Source: an uncultured Flavobacteriales bacterium (lineage in GTDB: Bacteria; Bacteroidota; Bacteroidia; Flavobacteriales; Crocinitomicaceae). Taken from it: 11,857 nucleotides of DNA. Location of the stretch: the NCBI GenBank assembly GCA_946886545.1, contig CAMPIU010000050.1, forward strand, positions 1-11,857. The letters are read 5' to 3'. The notes below the pieces were generated by a model. The model saw only the letters and a list, made by a program, of their open reading frames with translations, ran no database searches and had not been told where the DNA came from. Position 1 is the stretch's first letter; each line of letters starts with the position of its first letter. Shown piece after piece: positions 1 to 7,515 of the stretch. A program made the position numbers and the translations under genes.

Positions 1-1
1 A

Positions 2-973
2 AAACGCTGGGTTACCGACCAGTACGATTCTATGGTTGGTACCGCAACAATGACTACCAATAAGCCTAGCGATGCCGCTGTGGTCAACGTAAAAGGTACC
101 GACAAAGCTATTGCGCTTACTGTCGATTGTAATTCACGTTATGTAAATGCAGATCCTGAAATAGGAACTGCTATTGCAGTTTCCGAAGCGGCCCGTAACA
201 TCGTTGTTTCCGGCGGAATTCCAAGCGCAATCACAAACTGTTTGAACTTTGGCAATCCCTACAATCCGGAATCTTACTGGCAATTTGTCGGTGCGATCAA
301 AGGGATGTCAAAAGCATGTTTGAAATTTGAAACGCCGGTAACCGGTGGAAACGTTTCTTTCTACAACCAAAGTAACATTGGCGGTAAAGAGATCCCGGTT
401 TTCCCTACTCCAACAATAGGAATGATCGGCGTGGTGGAAGACAAGTCGAAAATCATGTCTTTGGATTTCAAACAAAAAGGCGACTTGATCTTCATTCTCG
501 GAGATTGCGTAAATGATATCGCGTCTTCAGAATATCTTGCGAAATACCACAAAATTGAAGCGTCTCCGGCTCCACATTTCGATTTGGAAAAGGAATACTC
601 ACTACAGGAAGCTGTAAAAGGATTAATCAGCCAGGAATTGATCAACGCAGCTCACGACTGTGCTGATGGCGGACTATTCGTTTCATTGGTTGAAATGTCT
701 ATGCCGCGCGGACTTGGTTTCGACATCGTGACTGATTCCGAAGTACGTGAAGATGCTTTCTTATTCGGTGAAGCTCAAAGCCGTGTTGTTGTAACAGTTT
801 CCGAAGAAACAGAAGAAGAATTCATTGAATTCATGATGGGAAGCGGTGTAAATTACACACGTCTTGGCCATCTAACAAACGGTAAAATCATGGTAGACGA
901 TGAGCATTTCGGGTTTATCACCGAAGCAAAAGAGATTTTCGACAATGCACTTGGTAAACTCATTGAAGGATAA
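2..973 (+). CDS. purL: Phosphoribosylformylglycinamidine synthase subunit PurL, C-terminal part (5' end outside window)
   Basis: PurL converts FGAR, ATP and glutamine-derived ammonia to FGAM in de novo purine synthesis in the cytoplasm. The frame is open from the first bases of the window, so 323 C-terminal residues are present and the N-terminal half is missing. An internal ATG at 32 is not the start, because the upstream codons read as a conserved PurL stretch (QYDSMVGTATM). Family motifs seen in order are TNKPSDAAVV, the DPEIGTAIAVSEAARNIV helix, NCLNFGNP, TGGNVSFYNQ, HDCADGGL and FGEAQSRVVV. The protein ends soon after these, with no class I glutamine amidotransferase domain. This is therefore the short Bacillus-like PurL that works with separate PurS and PurQ subunits, not the roughly 1,200-residue fused form. 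Identity is very secure; the short architecture is inferred from the C-terminus and motif type. Confidence 0.97.
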   Translation, partial: KRWVTDQYDSMVGTATMTTNKPSDAAVVNVKGTDKAIALTVDCNSRYVNADPEIGTAIAVSEAARNIVVSGGIPSAITNCLNFGNPYNPESYWQFVGAIKGMSKACLKFETPVTGGNVSFYNQSNIGGKEIPVFPTPTIGMIGVVEDKSKIMSLDFKQKGDLIFILGDCVNDIASSEYLAKYHKIEASPAPHFDLEKEYSLQEAVKGLISQELINAAHDCADGGLFVSLVEMSMPRGLGFDIVTDSEVREDAFLFGEAQSRVVVTVSEETEEEFIEFMMGSGVNYTRLGHLTNGKIMVDDEHFGFITEAKEIFDNALGKLIEG

Positions 974-987
974 TTCAAAATAATCCA

Positions 988-1063
988 TTAAACCACCCTC
1001 CTCAATCCTCCCTCAAGGGAGGAAGTGGTTTAAACTCCCCCTTTGAAGGGGGATAAAGGGGGG
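988..1063. repeat. Pair of G/C-rich palindromes in the purL-rsmG gap, probable REP-like intergenic element
   Basis: Two adjacent inverted repeats fill almost the whole gap. In the first, outer arms TTAAACCAC (988-996) and GTGGTTTAA (1025-1033) match perfectly and enclose an inner perfect hairpin, CCTCCCT (1007-1013) with AGGGAGG (1016-1022). In the second, CCCCCTT (1037-1043) pairs with AAGGGGG (1046-1052). A further GGGGGG run (1058-1063) ends directly at an ATG. The C-run/G-run composition stands out from the AT-rich surroundings. No T-run follows either stem, so a classical intrinsic terminator is not supported. Similar C-rich/G-rich palindromes are, as I recall, common between genes in Bacteroidota genomes. 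That this one is a dispersed repeat is inference, since only one copy lies in the window. Confidence 0.6.
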
Positions 1064-1708
1064 ATGGCTCAAAACCAAGACATGGAACAAATCCTCAAAT
1101 ACTTTCCTGATCTCACAGATCTGCAACGTTCTCAATTTGAGCACCTGGAAGAATTGTATTTGTTTTGGAATGCCCAGATTAACGTAATCTCAAGAAAAGA
1201 TACGGAGGAGTTTTATGAGCGCCACGTACTTCATTCCCTTGGCATTGCAAAAATTATGGAATTCACACCTGGTTCATCTGTTTTGGATATCGGAACAGGT
1301 GGTGGTTTTCCAGGAATTCCGCTGGCAATTCTTTTTCCGCAGGTTCAATTTCATTTAGTTGATTCCATAGGAAAAAAAATCAAAGTAGTCAATGAAGTCG
1401 CTCAAGCCTTAGGACTTAAAAATGTTCGCGCTACACATGCACGAGCCGAGGAGATCAAGGAACAATTTGATTTCATTGTAAGCCGTGCCGTAACTGCTAT
1501 GCCTGCTTTTTTACCCTGGACAAAAGGAAAATTCTTAAAGGAGAACAAAAATCCGCTTCCAAATGGAATTCTGTACCTCAAGGGCGGTGATTTGAAAGAA
1601 GAAATGGCTCCGGTAAAGCAGCCTTACAAAATTCATTCGCTTCAAAAAATCTTCTCCGGTGAGTTTTTTGAAACAAAAGCAGTGGTTTATGTGAATATAC
1701 TTTCGTAA
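1064..1708 (+). CDS. rsmG: 16S rRNA (guanine-527-N7)-methyltransferase RsmG (GidB)
   Basis: RsmG uses S-adenosylmethionine to form m7G527 in the 530 loop of 16S rRNA; in other bacteria its loss gives low-level streptomycin resistance. The protein has about 208-214 residues, a normal length. It shows the N-terminal helical part (LKYFPDLTDLQRSQFEHL), the RsmG-specific INVISRKD and HVLHSLGIAK segments, the SAM-binding loop VLDIGTGGGFPGIPLA (about residues 67-82 counted from the ATG at 1082), and the family SRAV motif. The start is uncertain. ATG 1064 touches the GGGGGG run of the palindrome block. ATG 1082 gives MEQILKYFPDLT, which resembles the usual family N-terminus. A farther TTG at 1043 lies inside the palindrome stem and is unlikely. 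The gene lies 90 bases (to ATG 1064) after purL and may be cotranscribed with it. Confidence 0.95.
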   Translation: MAQNQDMEQILKYFPDLTDLQRSQFEHLEELYLFWNAQINVISRKDTEEFYERHVLHSLGIAKIMEFTPGSSVLDIGTGGGFPGIPLAILFPQVQFHLVDSIGKKIKVVNEVAQALGLKNVRATHARAEEIKEQFDFIVSRAVTAMPAFLPWTKGKFLKENKNPLPNGILYLKGGDLKEEMAPVKQPYKIHSLQKIFSGEFFETKAVVYVNILS

Positions 1709-1850
1709 AAACATGTTTCACAAGCTACTGTTCTCCAAACGATTAAAGTAGTCCTAATCTTAATATTCATTGAAACCAGCTAAATAGTCGACAAAAGCAC
1801 CTATTTGCACATTCATCCGGATTGTTAGTTTTTTAACTATTCGTTATCAG

Positions 1851-1858
1851 TATACTTG
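1851..1858 (+). promoter_or_regulatory. Possible -7 promoter element for the secreted-protein operon
   Basis: TATACTTG matches the Bacteroidota -7 consensus TAnnTTTG at all but one fixed position. It lies 20 bases before the ATG at 1879, in the 170-base gap after rsmG. A clear TTTG-like -33 element at the expected spacing is absent; the nearest TTG, at 1822, is a few bases too far. The gap otherwise shows no hairpin with a T-run. Weak evidence. Confidence 0.25.
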
Positions 1859-1878
1859 TATATCAAATCACACTGATT

Positions 1879-2499
1879 ATGAAGTCCTTATATCTACTAC
1901 TCTGCCTGTTTTTGGGCATTTCCGGAGCGTACGCACAAACAAACTACTCAACCATCGCTTCCAATAGGATGGTTCAAAAGCATCATTCTCCGCCAAGAAT
2001 TAAAAAAATCGCCGAAATTGACCCTGTCCGTTTACAGGTACTCTGGAACTATTTCACTACCAGTTTTACATTTTCAACTAATGAAACCGGTCTTTCCGTA
2101 AATGAACTTTTAAATATCCAGCACTTTGATGTGACAGAATATGAACATTTGAGACAAGCAAACACAAGTGTCCAATTCATTTACCGAAACAGTATCCAAA
2201 TCACATTGAAGTCCGGCAATGAATTGAACAACCTGCTTCAGGGATATAATTTAGATGAACTGCTAACTGAACTTCCGCCGAGACCATTTCCACAATGGAC
2301 CAGTTCCAACTTCACGAATTCAGACTTTCAAAATTACAAAGAACAAGTCTGGGATTGGGCAAGAGATTATCCTGCGGCCTATCTGCAGTTGACTTCAGAT
2401 TCCAATCGTTTACATATTCGCTTTACAGAATGGAAAGATTTAGAATCATCAAGAAGAATACAGATTTTGAATGAAATGAATTATTTAATTGTTGACTAA
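1879..2499 (+). CDS. Small exported protein of unknown function, first gene of a two-gene unit
   Basis: I do not recognise this family. The 206-residue product starts with a clear signal peptide: basic MKS, a hydrophobic stretch of leucines, and a probable signal peptidase I site after AYA (residues 17-19), before QTNYS. There is no lipobox and no later membrane segment, so a periplasmic or secreted protein is expected. It has no T9SS sorting domain, and it ends in a polar helix-like stretch. The mature part has several aromatic-rich segments (VLWNYFTTSF, VWDWARDYPAAYLQL) and almost no cysteine, unlike its neighbour. The stop is only 10 bases before the next start, which strongly suggests cotranscription with the T9SS cargo gene. 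A partner or accessory role to that cargo is possible but is inference. Confidence 0.82.
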   Translation: MKSLYLLLCLFLGISGAYAQTNYSTIASNRMVQKHHSPPRIKKIAEIDPVRLQVLWNYFTTSFTFSTNETGLSVNELLNIQHFDVTEYEHLRQANTSVQFIYRNSIQITLKSGNELNNLLQGYNLDELLTELPPRPFPQWTSSNFTNSDFQNYKEQVWDWARDYPAAYLQLTSDSNRLHIRFTEWKDLESSRRIQILNEMNYLIVD

Positions 2500-2509
2500 A
2501 CAACCGGTT

Positions 2510-4390
2510 ATGAAAACATTCTACTTATTACTACTCCTTTCAACTATTGCTCTTTGGTCAAAAAACGCCTGGAGCCAATGTTCCGGCGGATCTTCGTTTT
2601 CAACTGTAGCAGCACCAACAGGAACTACAGCTACAACAATCAGCACCTGCAACTGGGCCGGTGATTACAATACCATTACAAGTATCGTTGCCGGTAGCAC
2701 ATACAACTTTACAGCTAGTCCTGCTGCGTGTATCACTATTCATAGCGGCTCGCAAACAGGCCCCGTAGTTGCCTTCGGAACTTCTTCCGTTTCTTTTACA
2801 GCAGCCACTTCAGGAACTTATTACATGGTAATCAGTACAAATTGTACAGGCTGTGGTACCGGAACAACATGTATCACCACAGAGATAAGCTGTACTTCCT
2901 GCGCCACCGGACCTTGCGCTTCTATATCAACTATTCCGGGATGTGGACAGGCTTTTACACTATCAACAACAGGATCATCTTCTTTTGTTTCCACTTTGTG
3001 CGCAACAGCAACTCCGGGGCTGGAACAGGTTTACAGTTATACTGCAACTGCTACAGGAAACTATTCATTTGATGTAACATCTGTCACCGGAGGTGGCTAT
3101 GTAATCGGATGGAAAACAGCCTCGGGAGGCTGTTCAGCAACAGGTTGGAATTGTGCAGGAACTGCAACCACACCCGGATCGGTTGGATCCATTGCTCTTA
3201 CTTCAGGCACAACTTATTACTTCATAATGGATGCAACATCTACAGCGGCATCCGGATTAACTTTTTCTTTAACATGTCCAACCGGAGGACCAACTGTAGC
3301 AGGAGATTGTAATGTAGCAGCAAATGTTTGTTCAAATGCAGCTTTTGCTATTGACCCGAACGGATTCGGAGCAATTGATGAAATTTGTGCCCCTGGAACC
3401 TGTGCTGCCAATCCTGCCACCAACGTTTCGGGTACTAATTCCGGTTGCTTACTATCCGGAGAATTAAACAGTACCTGGATGATTGTCAATGTCCTTACCG
3501 GCGGAACGCTTACTTTTGATCTCGGAACGCCTAATTCAGGAACATCCAATTGTTTGGATTGGGCAATGTGGGATTACACCTCTTCTACTTGTGCCAATAT
3601 TTCAGCAGGAACCCAAGCTCCTGTGAGATGCAACTATAATGGATTTTGCGAGGAATATACCGGCCTGTCAAGCACACTTCCTGCCGGTGCAACCGATATG
3701 ACTAATTGGGAAGCTCCGCTGAATCCGGGATCTTATACACAATACCTGATCTGCTTATCCAACTATTCATCTGCAATTACAACGGTTCCTCTCTCTTTTG
3801 GCGGAACGGCAGTAGTCAGTTGTTCTCCGCTGGGAATAGAATCTGTTCAATTAACAGGTCAAAATGATTTTGGATACAACACGCTTAAATGGACCAGTTC
3901 AGGTGAATTTAATGTAGACAAATACATTATTGAAAGAAGTGAAGACGGTAGTAATTATTCTGAGATTGGCTCAGTAAATGCCACAGGATTAAGTCTTGAA
4001 TCCTTGTCTTATCAATTTGAAGACCTTCAGCCAATTTTGAAAGAAATGGGGTATTACCGGGTAAAATTACAACGCAATAACGGCACCACGGTTACTTCCA
4101 ATACGATCGCTATTGAACAGGAATTTATGCACGACCTGGAGATTGTAAAAGCATTTCCGAATCCTGCAACAAACAATTTAACAATCCTCCTCTCTTCAAA
4201 AGTGGAAACCGCTTACCAATTGACACTTTCCAATCTGAATGGAAAAGAAGTCTGGAGCAGTGATCAGAAGATCCAAAAAGGTTTAACCAGTACCTCAATA
4301 GACGTAAGTCAGCTACAAACAGGTTTCTATTTCCTTTCGGTTTCTTTGGATGGAGAAAATATTTCAACTCATAAAATAATGATCGAATAA
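2510..4390 (+). CDS. Secreted multidomain protein with type IX secretion C-terminal sorting domain
   Basis: A 626-residue cell-surface or secreted protein. A signal peptide (residues 1-22) is cut before QC. Residues about 24-130 resemble an adhesin-like module frequent in Bacteroidota secreted proteins (CNWAGDYNTI, AGSTYNFT, SGTYYMVI). Residues 134-262 look like a beta-sandwich of the pre-peptidase C-terminal kind. Residues 265-445 form another Bacteroidota-type module (GCLLSGELNSTWM, LDWAMWDY, VRCNYNG). Residues about 450-540 match the fibronectin-III-like linker common before sorting domains (TLKWTSSGEFNVDKYIIERS, YYRVKLQR). Residues 545-626 are a type A sorting domain (FPNPATNNLTI, LSNLNGKEVW, QTGFYFLSVS). 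Roughly 25 cysteines all lie before residue 440, suggesting many disulfides. An upstream in-frame TTG at 2489 overlaps the previous gene and precedes the signal peptide, so ATG 2510 is preferred. No catalytic motif is visible; an adhesin or structural role is likely but unproven. Confidence 0.9.
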   Translation: MKTFYLLLLLSTIALWSKNAWSQCSGGSSFSTVAAPTGTTATTISTCNWAGDYNTITSIVAGSTYNFTASPAACITIHSGSQTGPVVAFGTSSVSFTAATSGTYYMVISTNCTGCGTGTTCITTEISCTSCATGPCASISTIPGCGQAFTLSTTGSSSFVSTLCATATPGLEQVYSYTATATGNYSFDVTSVTGGGYVIGWKTASGGCSATGWNCAGTATTPGSVGSIALTSGTTYYFIMDATSTAASGLTFSLTCPTGGPTVAGDCNVAANVCSNAAFAIDPNGFGAIDEICAPGTCAANPATNVSGTNSGCLLSGELNSTWMIVNVLTGGTLTFDLGTPNSGTSNCLDWAMWDYTSSTCANISAGTQAPVRCNYNGFCEEYTGLSSTLPAGATDMTNWEAPLNPGSYTQYLICLSNYSSAITTVPLSFGGTAVVSCSPLGIESVQLTGQNDFGYNTLKWTSSGEFNVDKYIIERSEDGSNYSEIGSVNATGLSLESLSYQFEDLQPILKEMGYYRVKLQRNNGTTVTSNTIAIEQEFMHDLEIVKAFPNPATNNLTILLSSKVETAYQLTLSNLNGKEVWSSDQKIQKGLTSTSIDVSQLQTGFYFLSVSLDGENISTHKIMIE

Positions 4391-4408
4391 ACAAAATATC
4401 CAATATAG

Positions 4409-4452
4409 AGAACAAGGATCCAACTACACAGCGGTCTTTGTTCTTTGTTTAT
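4409..4452 (+). terminator. Intrinsic terminator after the T9SS cargo gene
   Basis: AGAACAAGGATC (4409-4420) pairs with GGTCTTTGTTCT (4433-4444) in a 12-bp stem containing two G-U pairs, with a 12-base loop, and is followed by the T-rich tract TTGTTTATTT. It begins 19 bases after the cargo stop codon and would close the two-gene unit that starts at 1879. Confidence 0.7.
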
Positions 4453-4491
4453 TTCGTATAAAAGACCTTCTAACTATTTTACAAGTAAAAC

Positions 4492-4522
4492 TTGGTTTTT
4501 CTAAGCTGATTTTATATATTTC
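4492..4522 (+). promoter_or_regulatory. Candidate Bacteroidota-type promoter for the phosphatase operon
   Basis: TTG at 4492-4494 is followed after 20 bases by TATATTTC (4515-4522), one base short of the TAnnTTTG consensus; this fits the known -33/-7 spacing. It would give a 5' leader of about 100 bases before the ATG at 4624. A second candidate, TACTTTAG at 4591-4598 with TTT at 4569-4571, would give a shorter leader. The sequence does not decide between them. Nothing else recognisable lies in this 233-base gap apart from the upstream terminator. Confidence 0.35.
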
Positions 4523-4623
4523 ACCTATACTGAAATTCTGAATACAATCACTATAACTCATTATTCACTTTCCGCGTATTATGTTGCCAATACTTTAGGA
4601 GAAGTTTAAAAAACCGATTCATT

Positions 4624-5874
4624 ATGTTCGACAAGATGTATGAGGGTCGTTCGGAAGCCGAACTTAAAAAAATTATCACTGAATACGAACGCTCCCTGAG
4701 AATAGAAAGGCGTTATCAGGAAACTTTAAATCATATGATGGAAGGGTTTCAGATTATCGATTACGATTGGCGCTATTTGTATGTAAACGATACGGTGGTG
4801 AGGCACAGTAAAACAAGTAGAGAAGTTCTTTTAGGTAAAACAATGCTCGAAGTATTCCCACAGCTGGAAAACACCCAACTACACCTCTCTATGAAAAAAT
4901 GTATGGAGAATCGGATTCCAGAACAATTCGAAAACAAAATGGAATATACTGACGGCAGTTCTGCTTGGTTCAGATTGAGCATTCAGCCTGTTCCTGAAGG
5001 AATTTGTGTATTGTCAATGGAAATAACCCAACTGAAGAAAGCAGAAGAAGATCTTCGACGGCTCAACGATGTTCTGGATCAGAAAGTGAAGATCAGAACC
5101 TCTATACTTGCCGAAAAGAACAATGAGATCATGGATAGCATCAACTATGCTCAAAAAATCCAACAATGCTTTTTACCTACGGAACGTGATTTCACACATC
5201 ATTTTCCGCAATCATTTATTTTCTTCCAGCCGAAAGATGTTGTTAGCGGCGATTTCTATTGGATGAAGAACGTTGGAAATAAAACCATTTTTGCGATGGC
5301 GGATTGTACCGGACATGGAGTTCCAGGTGCACTTATTAGTATCATCGGGGCAACCGTTTTGAATGATATTTCCAATGCCGATGCTCCGCTCTCAGCCATT
5401 CTGCAAGATCTTAATAAGCGAATTAAAGAAGCTCTCAAGAGTGAAAGTGACGATTCACTTCAGGATGGAATGGATATCGCTCTCTGTTCATATGATCCCG
5501 CTGAGAACGAAATTGAGTTTACAGGAGCAAACAGGCCTCTTTGGCTGGTCAGAAAGGGAAGCTCGGATTTGGAGGAATTTTGTTCGACACGTGTTCCTAT
5601 CGGCGGATACACATCTAATAACCAGGAATTTATCAGTCATAAAATTCCATTATCAAAAGGTGACACTGTTTATTTGGCTTCAGACGGATATGCTGACCAG
5701 GACGGTGGAGAGAGAGGTAAGAAGTTTAAAACTAAAAACTTTAAACAATTGTTAGCAGGCATGCAGTTTCTCCCAATGAGCCATCAGAAAAAGTATTTGG
5801 AAAATTTTGCCGAAACCTGGCGTGGAGGAAGAGAACAATTGGACGATATGCTTGTAATCGGAATCCGGATTTAA
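4624..5874 (+). CDS. PAS domain - coiled coil - SpoIIE-type PPM serine/threonine phosphatase
   Basis: A 416-residue soluble signalling protein with no membrane segment. Residues about 30-140 form a PAS sensor (MMEGFQIIDYDWRYLYVND, then GKTMLEVFP and a SIQPVPEG strand). A coiled-coil linker follows (about 138-185, ending INYAQKIQQCFLPT, the usual entry to this phosphatase class in Bacteroidota). Residues about 190-416 are a PP2C-like SpoIIE/RsbU-type phosphatase. Expected metal ligands are present: D210 (SGDFYW), D227 (ADCTGHGVPGA), D354 (ASDGYAD) and D407/D408 (QLDDMLVIG), so the enzyme looks active. Relatives dephosphorylate anti-sigma-factor antagonists or similar partners, but no partner kinase or STAS protein is in the window. 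The PAS ligand cannot be read from sequence. The next gene begins 27 bases downstream on the same strand. Confidence 0.93.
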   Translation: MFDKMYEGRSEAELKKIITEYERSLRIERRYQETLNHMMEGFQIIDYDWRYLYVNDTVVRHSKTSREVLLGKTMLEVFPQLENTQLHLSMKKCMENRIPEQFENKMEYTDGSSAWFRLSIQPVPEGICVLSMEITQLKKAEEDLRRLNDVLDQKVKIRTSILAEKNNEIMDSINYAQKIQQCFLPTERDFTHHFPQSFIFFQPKDVVSGDFYWMKNVGNKTIFAMADCTGHGVPGALISIIGATVLNDISNADAPLSAILQDLNKRIKEALKSESDDSLQDGMDIALCSYDPAENEIEFTGANRPLWLVRKGSSDLEEFCSTRVPIGGYTSNNQEFISHKIPLSKGDTVYLASDGYADQDGGERGKKFKTKNFKQLLAGMQFLPMSHQKKYLENFAETWRGGREQLDDMLVIGIRI

Positions 5875-5901
5875 ATCTTTTTTTGGTATCTTCGAAGAAC
5901 A

Positions 5902-6357
5902 ATGCGAACAGAAGGAACAACACCGGAACAGCTTATTGCAAACTCCCCGGAAGAAAGACGGGAAGCAATGATGAAGCTTAGGAAAACAATCCTGGACAAT
6001 CTCCCTGAGGGATTTAAGGAAGGAATCGGGTATGGAATGATCGGCTATTCCGTTCCACACTCATTGTACCCCGCCGGATACCATTGCGACCCAAAACTAC
6101 CCCTCCCTTTTATGAGTTTTGCTTCACAAAAAAACTTCATTGCATTCTATCACATGGGATTGTACGCCGACAAGCAGTTACTCGATTGGTTCGTGAATGA
6201 ATTTCAGCAAGTCAGTAAAACCAAACTGGATATGGGAAAAAGCTGTGTACGATTTAAAAAAACGGAACAGATTCCTTTCGAATTAATCGGTAAATTAGTG
6301 AGTAAAATGACCCCGGAAGACTGGATCACAATTTATGAAAAAGCATTAAAAAAGTAG
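5902..6357 (+). CDS. DUF1801 (YdhG-like) family protein
   Basis: A 151-residue cytosolic protein with the DUF1801 pattern: an N-terminal helical stretch (SPEERREAMMKLRKTILDNL), the EGIGYGMIGYSVP segment, FMSFASQKNFIAFYHMGLY in the middle, and the family ending GKSCVRFKKTEQIPFELIG before a final helix. This is close to full family length. No catalytic activity is established for the family as a whole. Bacillus subtilis YdhG (Fra), a relative, has been proposed as a frataxin-like iron chaperone, but that role should not be transferred without evidence. The start is 27 bases after the phosphatase stop and the stop is 7 bases before the next gene, so it probably belongs to a three-gene operon. 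The 10-base palindrome TCTTCGAAGA lies just before its start. Confidence 0.85.
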   Translation: MRTEGTTPEQLIANSPEERREAMMKLRKTILDNLPEGFKEGIGYGMIGYSVPHSLYPAGYHCDPKLPLPFMSFASQKNFIAFYHMGLYADKQLLDWFVNEFQQVSKTKLDMGKSCVRFKKTEQIPFELIGKLVSKMTPEDWITIYEKALKK

Positions 6358-6364
6358 ATGAGAT

Positions 6365-7003
6365 ATGAGTGAAATACTAGATAATATGAGCTTTTTCGCT
6401 CAAAGAAATGTTGATCTTGGAAATTTAAACTATCCTTTGAAGTTCACTTTCAAGATCGGAACGATGTCGAATGATTTTGTAATCGAAGACTCCAGCTCTG
6501 CAACTTTGGCTTATGTGCGCCAAAAAATGTTCAAGTTTATTGATGAAATCCAGGTTTTTACAGATACAAATAAGACGAACCTGCAGTTCACCATTAAAGC
6601 TAACAAATGGATCGATTTCTCTGCAACCTATGTTTTTACGGATAAAAACGGTATGGAGCGAGGTCGTGTAGCACGTAAAGGATGGACTTCTCTCTGGAAA
6701 GCACGTTACGATGTGTATGATCGGAACCAGCATCTGGCATTCCACATCATGGAAGAAAATGTCTGGGCAAAAGTGTTTGACAGTATGCTCGGTGAAATCC
6801 CATTACTGGGGATGATCTTTAACCCGAAATACATTGTCGGAAGACCCGATGGCTCCAAAGTGATGCGCTTGAAAAAGAACGCTTCTTTATTTGGACGAAA
6901 ATTCACACTAGACAAGATCGGACCTACGAACAACGCCAGTGAGGATGAATGCATTGTACTTTCGATAATGATGATGATCTTACTGGAACGCAGAAGAGGG
7001 TAA
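6365..7003 (+). CDS. LURP-one-related / phospholipid scramblase-like protein
   Basis: A 212-residue protein without signal peptide or clear membrane segment. From about residue 25 to 190 it reads as the tubby-like beta-barrel shared by LURP-one-related proteins and scramblase-like proteins: alternating short strands such as FVIEDSSSATLAYVRQK, KWIDFSATYVFTDKNG, ARYDVYDRNQHLAFHIMEE, KYIVGRPDGSKVMRLKK and FGRKFTLDKIG. The C-terminus (ECIVLSIMMMILLERRR) is a short hydrophobic helix, which in this family often sits inside the barrel. Biochemical function is unknown for bacterial members; membrane-lipid association is only an analogy. ATG 6365 is preferred because the nearer ATG at 6358 opens a frame that stops after four codons. 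It lies 7 bases after the DUF1801 gene and is followed by a strong terminator, making it the last gene of the operon. Confidence 0.72.
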   Translation: MSEILDNMSFFAQRNVDLGNLNYPLKFTFKIGTMSNDFVIEDSSSATLAYVRQKMFKFIDEIQVFTDTNKTNLQFTIKANKWIDFSATYVFTDKNGMERGRVARKGWTSLWKARYDVYDRNQHLAFHIMEENVWAKVFDSMLGEIPLLGMIFNPKYIVGRPDGSKVMRLKKNASLFGRKFTLDKIGPTNNASEDECIVLSIMMMILLERRRG

Positions 7004-7012
7004 ACCAAATTG

Positions 7013-7042
7013 AAGGGAGAAGAAATTCTCCCTTTTTTATTT
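7013..7042 (+). terminator. Intrinsic terminator ending the phosphatase-DUF1801-LURP-one operon
   Basis: AAGGGAGAA (7013-7021), loop GAAA, then TTCTCCCTT (7026-7034) form a perfect 9-bp stem with a tetraloop, running into TTTTTTATTTATT. It starts 10 bases after the stop at 7003. Its position shows that the upstream TTG extension of the next gene (from 7010) runs through a terminator and is not coding. Confidence 0.9.
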
Positions 7043-7072
7043 ATTCTGAATATTAACTCACAATTTGAACAC

Positions 7073-7504
7073 ATGGCATTCATCATTGCACTTCTATTGT
7101 TTCTAATCTTCCTCTTCCTATCTTCCATTCATTTCTACTGGGCTTTTGGCGGAAAATGGGGTTCCGGAGCTGTTATCCCTACAAAAGATGATTCACAAAC
7201 TGCCATGAATCCGGGAATTATCGCCACGCTGATCGTTGCCTTCGGTTTACTTGGATTCGGAATTTTACCATTGATCATCAGCGGAGCTATTCCCTTTCAA
7301 CTGCCAAACTGGCTTGAAAAATCTGCATTATGGATCATTGCAGGAATTTTTCTGATCCGTGCAATCGGCGATTTCAATTACGTGGGTTTCTTCAAAAAAC
7401 GTAAAAACACTGCATTCGGAAAGAATGATACCAGGTATTATTCACCCTTGTGTTTGGTTATTGGGCTTTTGGCTCTTGCTCTTCAATGGACTTTAGCGCA
7501 TTAA
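7073..7504 (+). CDS. DUF3995 family integral membrane protein
   Basis: A 143-residue inner-membrane protein with four predicted membrane helices, about residues 2-25, 48-72, 84-102 and 124-141. Family features are seen: HFYWAFGGKWG after the first helix, an AVIP loop, RAIGDFNYVGFFKK after the third helix, and DTRYYSPLCL entering the fourth. Function of the family is unknown. The frame stays open upstream to a TTG at 7010, but that extension crosses the terminator stem at 7013-7034 and places a polar stretch before the first helix, so ATG 7073 is chosen. It has no close operon partner: a terminator precedes it, and the acs gene converges on it with only 11 bases between the two stops. No clear promoter was found in the short upstream gap. 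Confidence 0.85.
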   Translation: MAFIIALLLFLIFLFLSSIHFYWAFGGKWGSGAVIPTKDDSQTAMNPGIIATLIVAFGLLGFGILPLIISGAIPFQLPNWLEKSALWIIAGIFLIRAIGDFNYVGFFKKRKNTAFGKNDTRYYSPLCLVIGLLALALQWTLAH

Positions 7505-7515
7505 AATTTGACGTC

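Noticed and set aside
3217..3549. Minus-strand open frame of 110 codons inside the T9SS cargo gene
   Set aside because: It is antisense to a strongly supported coding region and has no signal, motif or promoter of its own; the low-complexity Thr/Ser/Gly codons of the cargo keep the opposite frame open.
2579..3830. Apparent internal repeats in the cargo gene (ACAGGAACT-like and GGAACT-like words)
   Set aside because: These reflect Thr/Gly/Ser-rich protein composition; units are irregular and no tandem DNA repeat is present.
5889..5898. Palindrome TCTTCGAAGA before the DUF1801 gene as an operator
   Set aside because: A single 10-base palindrome in an intra-operon gap is not enough to claim a regulator site; no second copy was found near other starts.
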